A DNA stretch of 64,000 bases from Nannochloropsis oceanica (GCA_004519485.1 CP038123.1:400001-464000), one strand, 5' to 3'; shown: positions 21,146-33,543, numbered from the stretch's first letter. Notes: a model not told the origin generated them from the letters alone. Program-made: numbers and translations.

Positions 21146-23020
21146 GGTTGCAGACTCGAAAAACCTGTGTGGGGATGCAGCGCGAGCGATGGAGAAAGGG
21201 ACGAGGATAGACTTTCACGAGGAGAATTTAATTGCGTCCTGATGGCCTCAAGAGTGCCGCTAGGGCAGGGGCGATCTTCAATCGGCCTTGTGTGCGTTGG
21301 ATGGAGCGAGAGGTGGAGAGAATGAGATGGGGGAGAATCAATGACTCAGGGTGGAAAAAGGCTATAGAAGGGGGCAATGACAAAGCACATATAAATAGCC
21401 TCTGTTATGTCCACTGTGTTAAGAATGCGACACATTGGCCGACGATGGTTCGAAAAGATGACTAAGACTTTACTGGGGAGAAGGAGAGATGAGGTGCGCC
21501 ATGTCGGACCTCAACTGCCAGGGCGCCGCTGGTTTACGTTTCCCCTTGGAGAAAAAAAAGCGATACGGGCATTTGAATTTACACAGACGCAGGGTTCATA
21601 CATTCACGCTCAACACACACGTTTGGATTCAAAATAATAGACATTATCCATACAACTTTTCATTGATAAGCCGACGCAGCTTGCGTGGTAAATAATATCA
21701 GGAGGGCATGAAGCTCACTGTGGAATGGTGGGCTGCCCTTTGATGATGTTTTGAAGACCAAACTGCGTCTTAGCAACCAAATAGTTCCGATTGTTTGCTC
21801 GGTTTCTTGATGATGTATAGCTTGCTGAGATTTCGTGCTTGGCTTTTGATTCCCTTCCGCGGCTGCGGAAGCTTGTATATCTCCAGCACCACCTGTAGAA
21901 CAGGTGCGTGCTCACATATTTGGATCAATATCAAGACCTTTGTAGGAAAGTTGTTGCTACTCAAGGAAGTCCTTCGTCATCTTCGTCAATCTTGATTAAG
22001 CGGATCTGTGGTGGCGAAGACGTCGAAAGCAGAATAGAGTAATTACGGCCCAACAGTGACTACCTGGAGCAATGTAATCCAATCCCTTTCCTAGAGAATA
22101 ACAGATGCAGATCCCCTTATTTTGTCCTTGTGATAAATCTCTTGCTTTTACCTATGTATCACTTTCACTTCCTCGCAGTCTTCTTGCTCTAACGAACCAT
22201 CTACAGCTCTGTGGTGGCATTGCGGTGTGGCTTGCCCCGTCTACGACCACGGCCGCTTTGACCCAATGGGCTTACATGAAACCTTCCGTCGTGCACCACA
22301 GTTTTCTATGTAATATGAAAACTGTAGGTGTGTCGTCTTGTGTGTCAAGCTTTTCTTCTTTGCTGATGACGTGGCGAGCCTGTATGAGGGAGGAAAATCG
22401 TCGAATGACATCGTATTAAAGCACTCAACTTAAGCGAGACAAGAAGCACACCATGGCACACTCTTTTATGCGCCATTTGTACTTTTTCAACATTAGAGGA
22501 TGAAGAGAGGGTGAGGCAAAGAGAAATAGATGGAGATAGATATAGATCGAAAGAGGTAGAAGTAGTGACGGAGAAAGAAAAAGAGAGAAAGAGAAAGGAA
22601 AAGAGGGAGAGAGTGAGGGAGAGAGATGGAGGAGAAAGGAAGACAGAGTGGGAGAGAGAGAAAGAGAAAGAGAAGAGAAAGATGGAGGGGGGCAAGAAAG
22701 AGAAAGAAAAAGAAATAGAATCGAGAGAGTGAGAGAGAGAGTGTGAGGGAGAGAGAACACAGGTTGTGGATCCCGCGGCACGTAAAAGTGATGGATCTTA
22801 GTCGTCATCGCCTTTCTTTCCATGTCCTCCTTCCCAGAAAGAAACCCACTTAGTTCACAACCGATGTGCATTACACACAGGAATAGCTAGACCTTGCGCG
22901 TGATCTCGTCGTAAAGGGCACTTCTGCATCCACCTTCGAGGTCGCCGCGCCGAGCAATACCCCTGGCCAATCAGTCGCACAAGGTAACCAAGTAAAACTT
23001 TCCCTAACCCTCCTCCTACA
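21146..23020. other. Intergenic region with GA-rich tract
   Basis: About 1.9 kb between the divergently transcribed subtilase (-) and zinc-finger gene (+). Bases about 22500-22755 are an imperfect GAGA/AAAG purine tract on the + strand. I see no ORF with coding features. Confidence 0.5.
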
Positions 23021-23848
23021 ATGGCCGTTCGCATCCGTGGTGGGGGCGCTCGTGTGCAACAAGGCAGGGATAGAAGAAAGCGCCCGTGTCCCGCAGGCAT
23101 CGCTTGTCGCTTTCAGCATGAGATGCAGGTAAGGCTGGAGTTGTGGTCTACTCCATTCCTTCCCTCTTTTCCCTACCCATCTTTCCCTTGGCTTCTTATT
23201 CACAGCACTCACAAACCGCGGAACTCATTCGCTTTCCCTCATCCACAGCATATAATGGAATTCACGCACGACAGGTCTACAATCGTCGGGGGAGGGGGCA
23301 GGCGCGGGAGAGGACGAGGACGATTGGGAAGAGAGGGTAGAGGGGGAGGAGGACGAGAAGGAGGAAGTGGAAGAGGAGGAGGGAGGACGGCATGGCATGG
23401 GCAAGGACATCGGTTGGGTGGTGGAATGAATGGAGCAGCAGAAGGAGAGGAAAACCCGAAGAGAAAGGGGGGTGGAGGGAGGGCGAGAGGGACGAGTGGA
23501 GGGAAGAAGACGAGGGTTTTTGGAGGCCCTGGGCAGGCCTTTGGGGAAGGAGGGAAGGAGGAGGAAGAGGAGGAGGAGATACAGGTGGTTGAAAGGCGGG
23601 AAGGAGGAAGTCGAGGGGGAGAAAGGGGGGCAAGGGCAATGGAGGAGAATGTCGGACCTGAATTGATTGACGATGACAGCGAGGAGGAGGAGGAGGAGGA
23701 GGAGAGGGAGGAGGGAATCGAGGTGATCGAGGGCAAGAAAGATGGAGGAAATGAGGGAGGATTGAGTTGTCCGATTTGTGGGGTAGAAGTTGGAGGGTGG
23801 GATGTGGGTATGGACAAACATTTGCGAGAGAGGCATGAGATGACTTAG
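23021..23848 (+). CDS. Two-zinc-finger protein (PBZ-like plus C2H2/UBZ-like)
   Basis: Exons 23021-23128 and 23249-23848 give 235 aa; the 120-bp intron is in frame and open, so retention would still translate. The splice brings together a Cys-x5-Cys-x7-His-x5-His unit (CPAGIAC...H-IMEF-TH, residues about 23-43). This resembles the PBZ (poly-ADP-ribose-binding) finger of APLF/CHFR, whose C-x5-C...H-x5-H core it shares. The middle is Gly/Arg-rich, then Glu-rich with an acidic patch (PELIDDDSEEEE). The C-terminus has a second finger, CPICGVEVGGWDVGMDKHLR followed by ERH (C-x2-C-x13-H-x4-H), like UBZ4/Rad18-type ubiquitin-binding fingers. A role in the DNA-damage response is plausible but inferred only from the finger types. 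Confidence 0.7.
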   Translation: MAVRIRGGGARVQQGRDRRKRPCPAGIACRFQHEMQVRLELWSTPFLPSFPYPSFPWLLIHSTHKPRNSFAFPHPQHIMEFTHDRSTIVGGGGRRGRGRGRLGREGRGGGGREGGSGRGGGRTAWHGQGHRLGGGMNGAAEGEENPKRKGGGGRARGTSGGKKTRVFGGPGQAFGEGGKEEEEEEEIQVVERREGGSRGGERGARAMEENVGPELIDDDSEEEEEEEEREEGIEVIEGKKDGGNEGGLSCPICGVEVGGWDVGMDKHLRERHEMT

Positions 23849-24411
23849 GGAGGGAGGGAGGGGGGGAGGGAGGGAGGGAAGGAAGGCGTTGTTTGTTTGT
23901 AAGATGCCAGTAGATTTGTACAGGAAGGGAGGGACGCGAAGGAGGTAATGTAGGAGGGAAGAGGTAGATAAAGGGGAGGAGAAGCCGGCAAGACCATCAT
24001 TCACACCCTCGACCCCCCCTTTCCTGGCTGGACCTGCATGATACTTAGCGTACGTATTAAGTCTGTTCCAAAGCTGAAAGCAACAATTGCAAACACAGTG
24101 GCAGCAGCAGCAGCAGCAGCAATGACAGTGGCGTGTCTCAAACCCTTCATTTTCTACTGCTTTTTCTTCCTTATTTCGTCTTCAGTCTTTCTGCTTGTCA
24201 TGTTCCCTCACGGATTATTTCTTTCCCTTCTCCTCCTCTCTCTTCTTCCATTTCATCTCCTCCTCTCTCCGTTCTCTCCCTCTCTCTTCTTCGTAGCCCA
24301 CGCGCCACATACACGCACGTACGTATCATGTACATACCACTTACTTTCGCTCCTCCTTCCCTCTCCCTCCCTCCCTCCCTCCCTCCCGTCCCTCTCTCTC
24401 TCCCTCCGTCT
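23849..24411. other. Convergent 3' intergenic region
   Basis: About 560 bp between the stops of the zinc-finger gene (+) and PA28 (-), with GGGA tracts near 23850-23885 and a pyrimidine-rich stretch at 24130-24410. A short CAG run is at 24104-24121. No gene seen. Confidence 0.45.
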
Positions 24412-26387
24412 CTAGCACACCATGTGGGAAGAGTGTCTCTCGGGCTTGGACGCTTGCTTCAGCCGGTCTTGGTTTTTAGTGATTTTGTCGTGGATGAGGA
24501 GGTAAGAATTGCGGATGCCCTGGGAGGGAGGGACGGAGGGAGGGTGAAAGGGGGGGGAGCAAGCAAGAGAGTTTCAGAGGGAAGGAGGGAAGGAGGGAAG
24601 GAGGGAAGGGAGGGACGAATATGAGTGTGTTTCAGAACGCTGTGGATCAGAATTAGGTTAGGTGTCACCCCTCACCTTCCCTCCCTCCCTCCCTCCCTAC
24701 CATCACACTCTCTGACAGGGACAGTATCTGCTGTTTGTCCATCTGCTCCACGGCCTTGCGAAAATCCGACACCAGGGGGTACCTTTTGCTCTAGGGAGGG
24801 AGGGAGGGAGGGAGGGTACTGGTCAAACGACGAAATAAGGGAGGGAGAGAGGGAGGGAGGGAGGGAGGGAGGGAGGGAGGGAGAGACATTGACTTTTGAA
24901 GGACACGGGAACGAAAATGGAGACAGAAGCGTAAAAACAGGGCTTCAAAGCTGTCCCTCCCTCCCTCCCTCCCTCCCTCCCTCCCTCCCTCCCTCCCTCC
25001 CTCCCTCCCTCTTCGTCCCGTTATATCCACTTCGCCCGGCCCATAAAAACGACACAACGTTCCTTTACTCGCCCACAAGCCACCCTCCCCTCCCACCCTC
25101 CCCTCCCTCCCTCCCTCCCTCACCTTCACCACGTAATGCGCCCTTTCCAAGAAGTATTTGCAGATGTGCTGGAGGACCATCAGGCCGGCGCTACGGGAAG
25201 AGGAGATGACCTGGACAGGCAGGGCGGGAGGGAGGGAGAGAGGGAGGGAGGTGGGGGGTCGATGGGTGGTCGGAGGAATGAGAAGAATGGAAGGAGGGGG
25301 GGAGGGAAGGAGGGAGGAAGAGCCTACCTCGAGGACGTCTTCTTGTACGGAACTGTTGAAGGAACCGTCGGCAATGGCGGGGGAGGCCAGGCGGACGAAG
25401 AGCCTGGGATGTAGGGAGGGAGGGAGGGCAGAGGACGCAAGCAGATAAACTGAGTGAGATTTGAATCTCAAAGCCTGTATTTGATACTACGGCTCTAAAG
25501 GAGCAAAAACATGGCTTCTCTCTCCCTCTCTCCCTCCCTCTCTCCCGCCCGCCCGCCCGCCCGCCCGCCCTCGTTCCCTCCCGCCCTCACTTAAGCACTC
25601 CTAGGTCCTCCACCAGCCGCAGCACCAGCCCCTTCACCCGCTGAAAGAGCGCGAAAACTTCCGGGTTGACGTGGACAATCCCATCCTTCTCCTTCCCGCC
25701 CTCTTTCCCGCCTTCCCCGGTGCCGGTTGAGACGGAAGGGGAGGACGAGGAGGTTGGAAGGGAAGGGAGGGAGGTAGGTAACACGCCTTTGCCATCTTCT
25801 ATTTCTTCCTTTTTTTCTTCTTGGGCGGCGGCTGTCGCTGCTTCCGACGCATGACGGGCCGCACGGAGGGACTAGACAGGGGAGGAGAGAGTGGCTTGTG
25901 TATGAGTGAATGCAGAGGGAAGGAGGAAGACAAAAGACACACGAGGAACGAGCAGGCTCTCCCCGTCCGTCCTTCCATCCCTCCCCGCCCTCACCTCGTG
26001 CATCTTGTGCAGCTCCAAGATGCGCTCAGGCATTCCCTCGGCAATCAGCGTCTCGGCTGCCTTTATGTTGGAGGCCTGAAGGGAGGGCAAGGAGGGAGGG
26101 AGGGAAGGAAGGAAAGGAGGAAAGAGAGCAGGGGTGGGTGGGTGGGGTTTTTGGCATGGGCTGAGACTTACGAGGCGTAGAGATGCGGACAAGCAAGCAT
26201 ATCACGCGTATCGTCAAAATTGAAAAAGAGATACGTTGTCCCTTCACCCCTCCCTCCCTCCCTCCCTCCCTCCTTCCTTGTCTCTGACCTTCAGGGAAAG
26301 TGCTGCAGGGTCCATTTCCTTCTTGCCTCCTCCCCCGCTCCCCCCACCGCCCTTGCGGGCGCCACGGCTGCTGATACCGCTGGACAT
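24412..26387 (-). CDS. PA28/REG (11S) proteasome activator subunit
   Basis: Seven exons, all in phase: 26387-26289, 26075-25995, 25871-25591, 25403-25328, 25210-25124, 24790-24701, 24519-24412; 273 aa, slightly longer than animal REGs. The N-terminal helix (ASNIKAAETLIAEGMPERIL) is followed by a variable linker that is Lys/Glu-rich then Ser/Pro-rich, as in REG family members. The core then runs HVNPEVFALFQRVKGLVLRL, and DGSFNSSVQEDVLE matches the activation-loop segment (animal 'DGNNFGVSIQEE'). Next come AHYVVK and RYPLVSDFRKAVEQMD ('KYPHVEDYRRTVTEID' in animals) and IRNSYLLIHDKITKN near the C-terminus. The protein should form a heptameric ring that opens the 20S proteasome gate independently of ATP. 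Several of its introns carry echoes of the next exon (see findings). Confidence 0.92.
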
Positions 26388-27253
26388 TCAACTGTTATTT
26401 CGTTTGTATGGGTGTCGTAGATATGTGAGGGCTTGTCTGGCGAATGAGAGGTGAGACCTTCTGCCCTGCAAAGGTGTAGTGATGCTTGCTTGGGCAGGTG
26501 GGCCAACGGCTTCTTTTATTTACTCTTTTTCTCGAGCGTCCTCCTAATTTCACTGCCAGACGCCCCTGGGGACAAGGATGAGAAGCAAAAGGCATACATT
26601 ACCAGTTAGAAGTGCCTTAAATATGCACAATGTGCACTTCGTTATGCACACAGGCATGCAATCGCCAGGCGGCTTCACGGCCGCAACATCCATCCTCTTG
26701 TTTGCTCTTACGCGGCCTCGGCTTGCCAAGCAGTGCTTGATCTTCAAAGAATATGCCGGCCCGAGCAAAAGTATCTCTTTTTTGTCCTGATTGTTGTTGG
26801 AGCTGGCACTTGGGCATTCTATGGTGCAGGCTGACTCCACCACGCTCGTCTGTGGAGATCAAGAGCCTGGGAAAGGGCGGTGGCAGGCTTGCACGTTGCG
26901 TCGCTTTCGTCGAGGGGCGAGGGGGGCATCTCATCTTTTCTCACGCTTATCCGATGCATCGACGTATGGGTCACTCAGGGGGTCTCACACTGCATGTGTG
27001 TGTCAATTAGTACATCACTACCATAACTGTGTCTTATCGGCTTTCTCCACCAATTCTATTCACTTACTCCAATCCCTCAGGCACAACCCACGCTCAGTTG
27101 CCACCTCAAATTGCAGCTGGTCTCCTCCTACGCTTGGACCGAGCTCCTCCGGTAGCACGTGTGGCACAGTTGCGGCAACACTGCGAAAAGGCGGACGGCA
27201 CAGCAGCACGCCTAGACATCCACCCCTACCCGGCGGGCTGAATTCCAGGCAAC
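26388..27253. other. Divergent intergenic region
   Basis: About 870 bp between the PA28 (-) and makorin (+) starts, likely containing both promoters. Composition is mixed and lacks TCCC tracts. The open frames present have no recognisable motif. Confidence 0.45.
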
Positions 27254-27352
27254 ATGTTTCCTTCGGACTACGTCATTGGCGGTTGCGTAGGCCATGAGGA
27301 GGAGACTCCGCCCCGCTCCCCACCAAGGCCCTTTGAGACATTACAGCAGTTT

Positions 27353-27394
<42 letters not shown>

Positions 27395-28427
27395 CAAAAA
27401 CAACAGCAGCAACAACAACCGGAGTTCGAAGATGGCTTGCGTGCCTTCCTGGTACGTTTTCAGGTCTTGCTCCTCCATGTCTGTCGAATTTCTGACAGCT
27501 TCCTATTGCCTGCCTTGACGGGAAGGAGTACGTGCCCGTGTGTGTTTTTCGCTGCTTGGGCATCTGCGTAGTGTGTGTGTGTGCTTGAAGATGTAGGTGT
27601 AGGGTCTTGCTCAGGCCATGTGTATATGAGCTTTGAAGTGTTTGCGGTCCCGCGGCTACAAGCTTGTGTCTCCTGTCCCCTCCTTCCCTCCCTCCCTCCC
27701 TCCCTCCTTTCGCCCTCTCCACCTGATGTATATCTAGCGTCTTTTGCGGTAATTTGAGAGACCGACGTGACGTAACATCTCCCTCCCTCCCTCCCTCCTT
27801 TCATTCCTCCCTTCTTCCTTCCCCTCCTCCCGTCCTGCCTCCCTCCCTCCCTCTCGACAGCGCGCGAGAAGCGGGGACAACCTAAGCAATATGCCCCCCC
27901 CTCTCTCCCCTCCCTCCTCCTTCGCTTCCTCCTCCTCCTCCCTCCTCCCCCCCCTCATCATGCCCGCCTCAGGATCCACCTCGCGCCTGGCCGCCCTCCA
28001 AGGAGGGAGGGAAGGAGGGAGGGACGGAGGTGGGGCAGGTCTGACTTCGACCACGCGCCCTCCTCACCGCACACCGGGCAAAACACCTTGTAAATTCCTC
28101 GCTCAGCCCGGGGGATGTGCCTCGGGGCGTCGCTGCAAGTTCCTGCACCCGGGCACCAGAGAGGAGGGAGGGAGGGAGGGTGGCCGGGGCACGGGTGACT
28201 GGTCCTCAGCAGCAACAGCAGCAGCAGCAGCAGCAGCAGGGCCGGCGGTAATGACAACGATGGGAGAGGGGGGGAGGAGGGGGGGAGGAGGAGTGTTCTA
28301 CCTGTCTACGGCTTCATCCTCCACGCCCGATCTGTCGTCGCTTGCCTACAGTCCTCTGCGGTACCGACAACAACAACAGCAGCAGCAGGAGCAGCAGCAA
28401 CAACCACCACCACCACCACCACCACAG

Positions 28428-28458
<31 letters not shown>

Positions 28459-29713
28459 CACCACCACCACCACAGCAACACCAAAAACACGGAGTGAACA
28501 ACCTTGTTCTCCCTTCCGTTCCCCCTTCCTCCTCCACCCTGGTCAAGCCCTCCCTCCCTCCCTCCCTCCCTGCCTCCCTCCCTGCCTCCGCCCGCATCAC
28601 CCCCTGTCGGTTCCACCTCCGAGGTTTCTGTCGCGCTGGGAAGAAATGTCCTTTCTTACATCTAGGGAGGGCGGGAGGGCGGGAGGGAGGGCGGGAGGGA
28701 GGAGGAGGGGGCGGGTTGCCTCGGGTGGGGTCTGCGGGCAGTTTGGGGGCTGTGGGAGGAGGGAGGGAGGGAGGGAGGGAGGGCGGGCGGGAAGGGGGGT
28801 GGCATAGACGGGAGATGAGTGAGTTGAGCGAAGGGAGCGAGAGTGGGCTGCTGTCGCCAGCTGTCTTGGCAGCTGCCTTGACCGGCCGTCCCAGCGGCGG
28901 GGTGAGGAGGGGAGCAGGGAGGGAGGGAGGGAGGGAGGGAGGGATGATGCCGAGGAGTAGCAGCACGGGCTATCTGCTGGGGCTTGGATTTGTGGATGAC
29001 GAGGGTCATGATCCCCTGACCATCAGCCAGGCGGGAAGGGGGAGGGAGGAGGAGGAGGAGGAGGGGGAAGGGGAGGAGGGACAAGGGGGGGGGTTGGGGA
29101 GGGGGGGAGAGGGAGTGGGAAGGGGCGGCAATCGGAGGGGTGGGGGTGTAGAGAGGGAGGGAGGGAGGGAGGGGGAGAGGGAGGGGGAGAGGGAGGGGTT
29201 TTGGGAGGGAGCCATGCATTGATGAAGTCGTTCTCTTCGTCGCAGCTTCTAGACTTGTCACGGCCCTCTTGGTTTTTGAGAGGGGGAGGAGGAAGGAGGG
29301 AGGGCGGGCGGGAGAGAGGAACGCCGAACAGCAAGTGCAGTAGTACGGGAGCTACTTACAACACGGACGGGGAAGGGAGGTCTTTTCTTGACACACCTTC
29401 CTCTTCCTCCTCCGCTGCCTCTTCCGGCTCCTCCTCCTCCTCCTCCCTCTCCACCTCCTTCCATCCCCTTCCTGCCCCCAACTGTTTTCCCCCTCCCTCC
29501 TCCTCCCTCTCCTCTTCTTCCCTATCTTCCTCCCCCTCCTCCTCCTTCTCTGCCTCAGCCCAAGGGCTCCGTGACGATCTCCATCAAAACCTGCTCAAGA
29601 GCATGGCTTCTTTTGCTATGGAAGGTTGCCATCCCTCCCTAACTCCCTCCCCCAGCCGCTCTCCCAGCCGGCCTGCCCACCACCAGCAGTACCAACAAAA
29701 ACAACAGCAGTAC

Positions 29714-29755
<42 letters not shown>

Positions 29756-31558
29756 GAGGAGGAGGAGGAAGTACACACCCCTCTTCGTCCGGCGTCATCG
29801 TCTTCCTCTTCAGCTGCTGCACTCGCCGCTCTCGCTGCCCTTCCCTCTTCCTCCCTCCCTCCTTCTTCCCTTGGACGCTCCTCGTCCGCCGACAACCTCT
29901 ATGCTCTGCAGCAGCAGTACGACAAACACCTCTATCGGCAGCAGCAGCCGCAGCAGCCGCAGCAGTACGACAAACACCTCTATCAGCAGCAGCAGTGGGT
30001 GCAACAAAGACAGCAGCAGGAGCCGGGAGGAAGGGGAGGAGTGCCCACGAAATGCCTCGCCGACTGCTTGCCACTGGCAGGTGAGAGGGAGAGAAGGCGA
30101 GAGAGGGACAGAGAGAGGGACGAAGGGAGGGACGGAGGACAGGACGGGGAGGAGGCATATTATTATGGAGGGGTAGGGACGTTTGGCGCCGGAGGAGAAC
30201 AGATAGGGAGGGAGGGAGGGAGGGAGGGAGGGAGGGAGGGAGGGAGGGACGGGGGGAGGGGGATGTTGTCGTCTTCTAATTCGAACAGAGCGCGATGGGC
30301 GGAGGTGGTGGGGGGAGTCCCCTCCTCGTCCTCATCCTCGTCCTCGTCCTCGTTTCAAGGCCCGATGGGCAGGAGGGGCGGAGGGAGGGAGGGAGGGAGG
30401 GAGGGAGGGCTTGGCTTTTCCGGGGAAAGCGGTGGCAAAATCTGTCGTTTTTTTATCCAAGGGAATTGTGCGCATGGCGATCGCTGCCACAATTCTCATG
30501 ACCCGTCCGCCCTCCCTCCTTCAGTTCCTCCTTTCCTGACTCCCCCCGTATCGTCTGCGCAGCTGAACGAGGGAGCAGGCCCGGCAAGGGGGGAGGAGGA
30601 GATGAGGCTGGTGGTGGAGGAGGAGGAGAGGAGGAGTAGGGAGGCCGAGTGCATGATCTGTACAGACGGTAGGCAGGAAGGAAGGGTGGGAGGAAGGGAG
30701 GGAGGGAGGGAGAGAGGGAGGGAGGAAATTGGAAGGAGACAGTCGGATAAGCCTGGATTCTTTTTAACCCATCATCCTCCCCCCTTCCCTCCTTCCAACC
30801 CCTCCTTCCCTCCCCTCCTCCACCCCTCCTTCCTCCCCCAGCCATCACCGGTCGTTTCGGATTGCTGACGCACTGTGCTCACTCGTTTTGTTTGTCCTGC
30901 ATCCGGACATGGCGACAGCAGCACACGGATGGGAGGTAAGCAGGGAGAGAGGGAAGGAGGGAAGAATTAGACAATGGAGGGGGTGGGGGGGGAGGCTACT
31001 GCCAAACTCAATTTCATTACTGCTTTCCTTCCCTCCCCCCGTCTCCCCCTCCCTCCCTCCCTCCCTCCCTTGCAGCCAAGACACGGCAAACGTCCGTTCT
31101 TGTCCGTGCTGCAAGCAGGTCTCGCACTTCGTCATCCCACACACCCGCCTCGTCACCGACCCCCTTCGCAAGGTGGGGAGGGAAGGAGGGACCGAGGGAG
31201 GGAAGGGAACGGACTGTCCGATGCTTCTGTCTCTTATGTCATGCCAGACTCCACACCCTTCCCCCCTCCCCCCCTCCCTCCCCTCCTCCCTCCCCTCCTC
31301 CTTCCCCAGGAGAATCTCATCCAGGCTTACAAGGACCAGATGAAACAGAAACGCTGCCGTTACTTCGTTTACCAACGAGGTAATCCCGAAGCCTCCCTCC
31401 AATCATGTCCCTTCGGTTCCTCATGCTTTTATGCACACTTGAAGGAGGATGGCACGCCCCTAACGCCGCCGAGTCTGAGGACGAGAATGGGAGAGGAAGG
31501 GAGGGTGGAAGTAGTGCATGAGGTGAAGCTGTCGGATTTTTTGGAGGGAAGGAGGTAG
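27254..31558 (+). CDS. Makorin-like CCCH/RING E3 ubiquitin ligase, very large
   Basis: Model: 27254-27451, 27861-29147, 29246-30668, 30842-30935, 31076-31172, 31310-31558, about 1115 aa against 400-500 in typical makorins. The exon 2 donor (29147) is my least certain choice; the other junctions are phase-consistent. Order of domains: a polyQ run in exon 1; CCCH fingers CKFLAQPGGCASGRRCKFLH and CRFHLRGFCRAGKKCPFLH in exon 2; a third, CRFFIQGNCAHGDRCHNSH, in exon 3. Then comes a C3HC4 RING split over exons 3-5 (CMIC, FGLLTHCAHSFCLSCIRTW, SCPCCKQ) with the makorin-typical HFVIP after it, and the final finger CRYFVYQ...CPFGSSCFYAH. This CCCH-RING-CCCH order is the makorin signature. The inflated length comes from polyQ/polyP, Ser and GGREGG low-complexity blocks between fingers. 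It should ubiquitinate proteins, with RNA binding through the CCCH fingers. Confidence 0.88.
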
Positions 31559-32009
31559 GGGGCAGGGGAGAAGAAATGGAAAGGAGGGAGGGAGGGAGAG
31601 AGGGAGGAGGGAGGGATGACGGAAGAAATAAGGGGAAAGAGATGGGATGGCGTGTGCCGGGAGAGAACACATATTAATCCCAGGAGAGGACATACGGGAC
31701 ATACATATACATACATCCCATTGACTAGGAAAGTGCCGTCCGGGAGAAGCAAAAGAAGGGGATTGAGGCGGGGACGTGGATGGCGGAGTGAAAAGGGAAA
31801 AATATAGTGAGAATGAGGGCGAGAAAGAGGATATAGGGAAAGAGTGTGGATAAAGAAACAGAGAGGATAGAGAGAGTGTGGGAAAGAGTGGGTGTGTGTG
31901 TCGATATATACAACGAAGATAATGGACAGATGCAGGAAGGAATGGAGGCATGGTGAGAGGAGAGAGAGGCATAAGGCAAGCTCAGTCACGAGACTCGAAA
32001 AACAAAAAG

Positions 32010-32120
32010 AAGGCTAATAATAATGATAATCAAAAAGAAGGCTAATAATAATGATAATCATAAAGAAGGCTAATAATAATGATAAGGAAAAACAAAAAGA
32101 AGGCTAATAATAATGATGAT
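32010..32120. repeat. Tandem repeat, ~30-bp unit, four copies
   Basis: The unit is AAAAAGAAGGCTAATAATAA followed by TGATAATC, repeated four times with small changes and variable spacing. AT-rich and non-coding, in an otherwise GC-rich region. Confidence 0.8.
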
Positions 32121-32247
32121 ACGCGCGCTTCATTTTAGTGGGACGTTTCGACATGCATGCGTTGAGGCGAGAAACGGGACGGAGCCCGACTGCTGAGTAA
32201 ATCCAAACGGGGGAAGAGGAGGAGAGGAGAAAGACGAGATACATGGA

Positions 32248-32336
32248 AGGAGGGAGAGAAGGAAAGAAGGAAGGAGGGAGAGAAGGAAAGAAGGAAGGAG
32301 GAAGAGAAGGAAAGAAGGAAGGAGGGAGAGAAGGAA
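32248..32336. repeat. Purine tandem repeat, ~24-bp unit
   Basis: AAGGAGGGAGAGAAGGAAAG-type units repeat about four times. Purely purine on the + strand; non-coding. Confidence 0.7.
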
Positions 32337-33543
32337 AGCCGTGAAGGCAAAAGACAGACGGTTAGACGGACTTGATGCACAGCCCAGCGAGGCGTTGAGA
32401 CCCACAAGCTTGCATGCGCTGATGGAAAATGGCCAGGACGACTGTGTGGTGGCAGGAAAACGACTGAGAACCACCACAACAACATCACATGAATCGCCAC
32501 CGCCACTACCACCACAAGCGCAACCACAAGAACGACAAGAACGGTTAGTAGAAAAAAGTCAACAGCAACGGCAGCAAATTGTACCCCAACAGGAAGGTAA
32601 CACGGATCGACATAAAGGAAAAAGAGGAAGAGAAACATAGCCAAAAAAATGAGGAAGAAAGAAAACTTATGCACCTCCTATGAGAGAGGTAGGCAGGAAA
32701 CACAACACATTCACAAGAAACGGATGACCAAACAAAAGATAGACTGTCGGATTAAAAAGAAGTCAATGAAGTAAGAGATAGTTAGATAACGCCTTTTCCG
32801 TCTTTATTTTCTTGAACTATCCCTTACTCTCGGCATGGAGATATGCTTCCCTTGGCAAGAATCAACTCAGCTGAATTTGGGGGAGGAGGGGAATCAAATA
32901 GAAGGATGAGAAGTACTCTCTTAGAAAGTCATGCAGAGAAAAGCTGCACTGATATAAAAATCAGTACACTCCAACGCCACGTCAAAATTGCGCTGCATTT
33001 CCCCTGCGTTGTCGCTTGTGTGTGTACACGAGGAGGTAGGAGGAGGAAGATGAGACACACACAACCCTTTGGCCTGTTCATGAGCATCTTTGCGCTTTCG
33101 CTCGATTTTATAAACGCATATGTGGATGTGTACAATGCAATTTTCTCCCTTGCTCTGTCAGCCTTTCAGATTTGGTCGGTGCGAGCGTGCATGCGCAACA
33201 AGGAGGGTTCCTTCCTTCGAGAAGCAGCCAACAGATCCCACCCGGAGCTATATGTATCAATGATTGTCTCCTTGTCTTGCCGATATTCTGCCGGGTAGAA
33301 TATACGGCCTTGGGGCTACAGGTGTGACACAAGACGCTAAGCCTTGTCTTAAAATGCTCTGACTGGTCTAAGCAACGCAAGGCTCCGCCTCTGTAGAAGC
33401 GCTCTCACCGAAGAAGGGGGACACGCGTTGCTATAGCCAGCGAAAGCCATCCTCTTCACTCCTGACCACACACACACACCGCGAAATCCCTCGCACAGGT
33501 TCATATCACCCGCAACAACAACAACAACACACGCACGACAACC

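Larger units (their letters stand above)
31559..33543. other. Intergenic region with tandem repeats
   Basis: About 2 kb between the makorin stop and the SR-protein start. It contains two tandem arrays (listed separately). An open frame at 32843-33298 has no motif and I do not call it. Confidence 0.45.

Noticed and set aside
22345-22871. Minus-strand ORFs rich in Ser/Leu/Phe
   Set aside because: They are translations of the complement of the GA-rich purine tract at 22500-22755.
32843-33298. 151-codon plus-strand ORF
   Set aside because: No recognisable domain, and its composition fits non-coding spacer.
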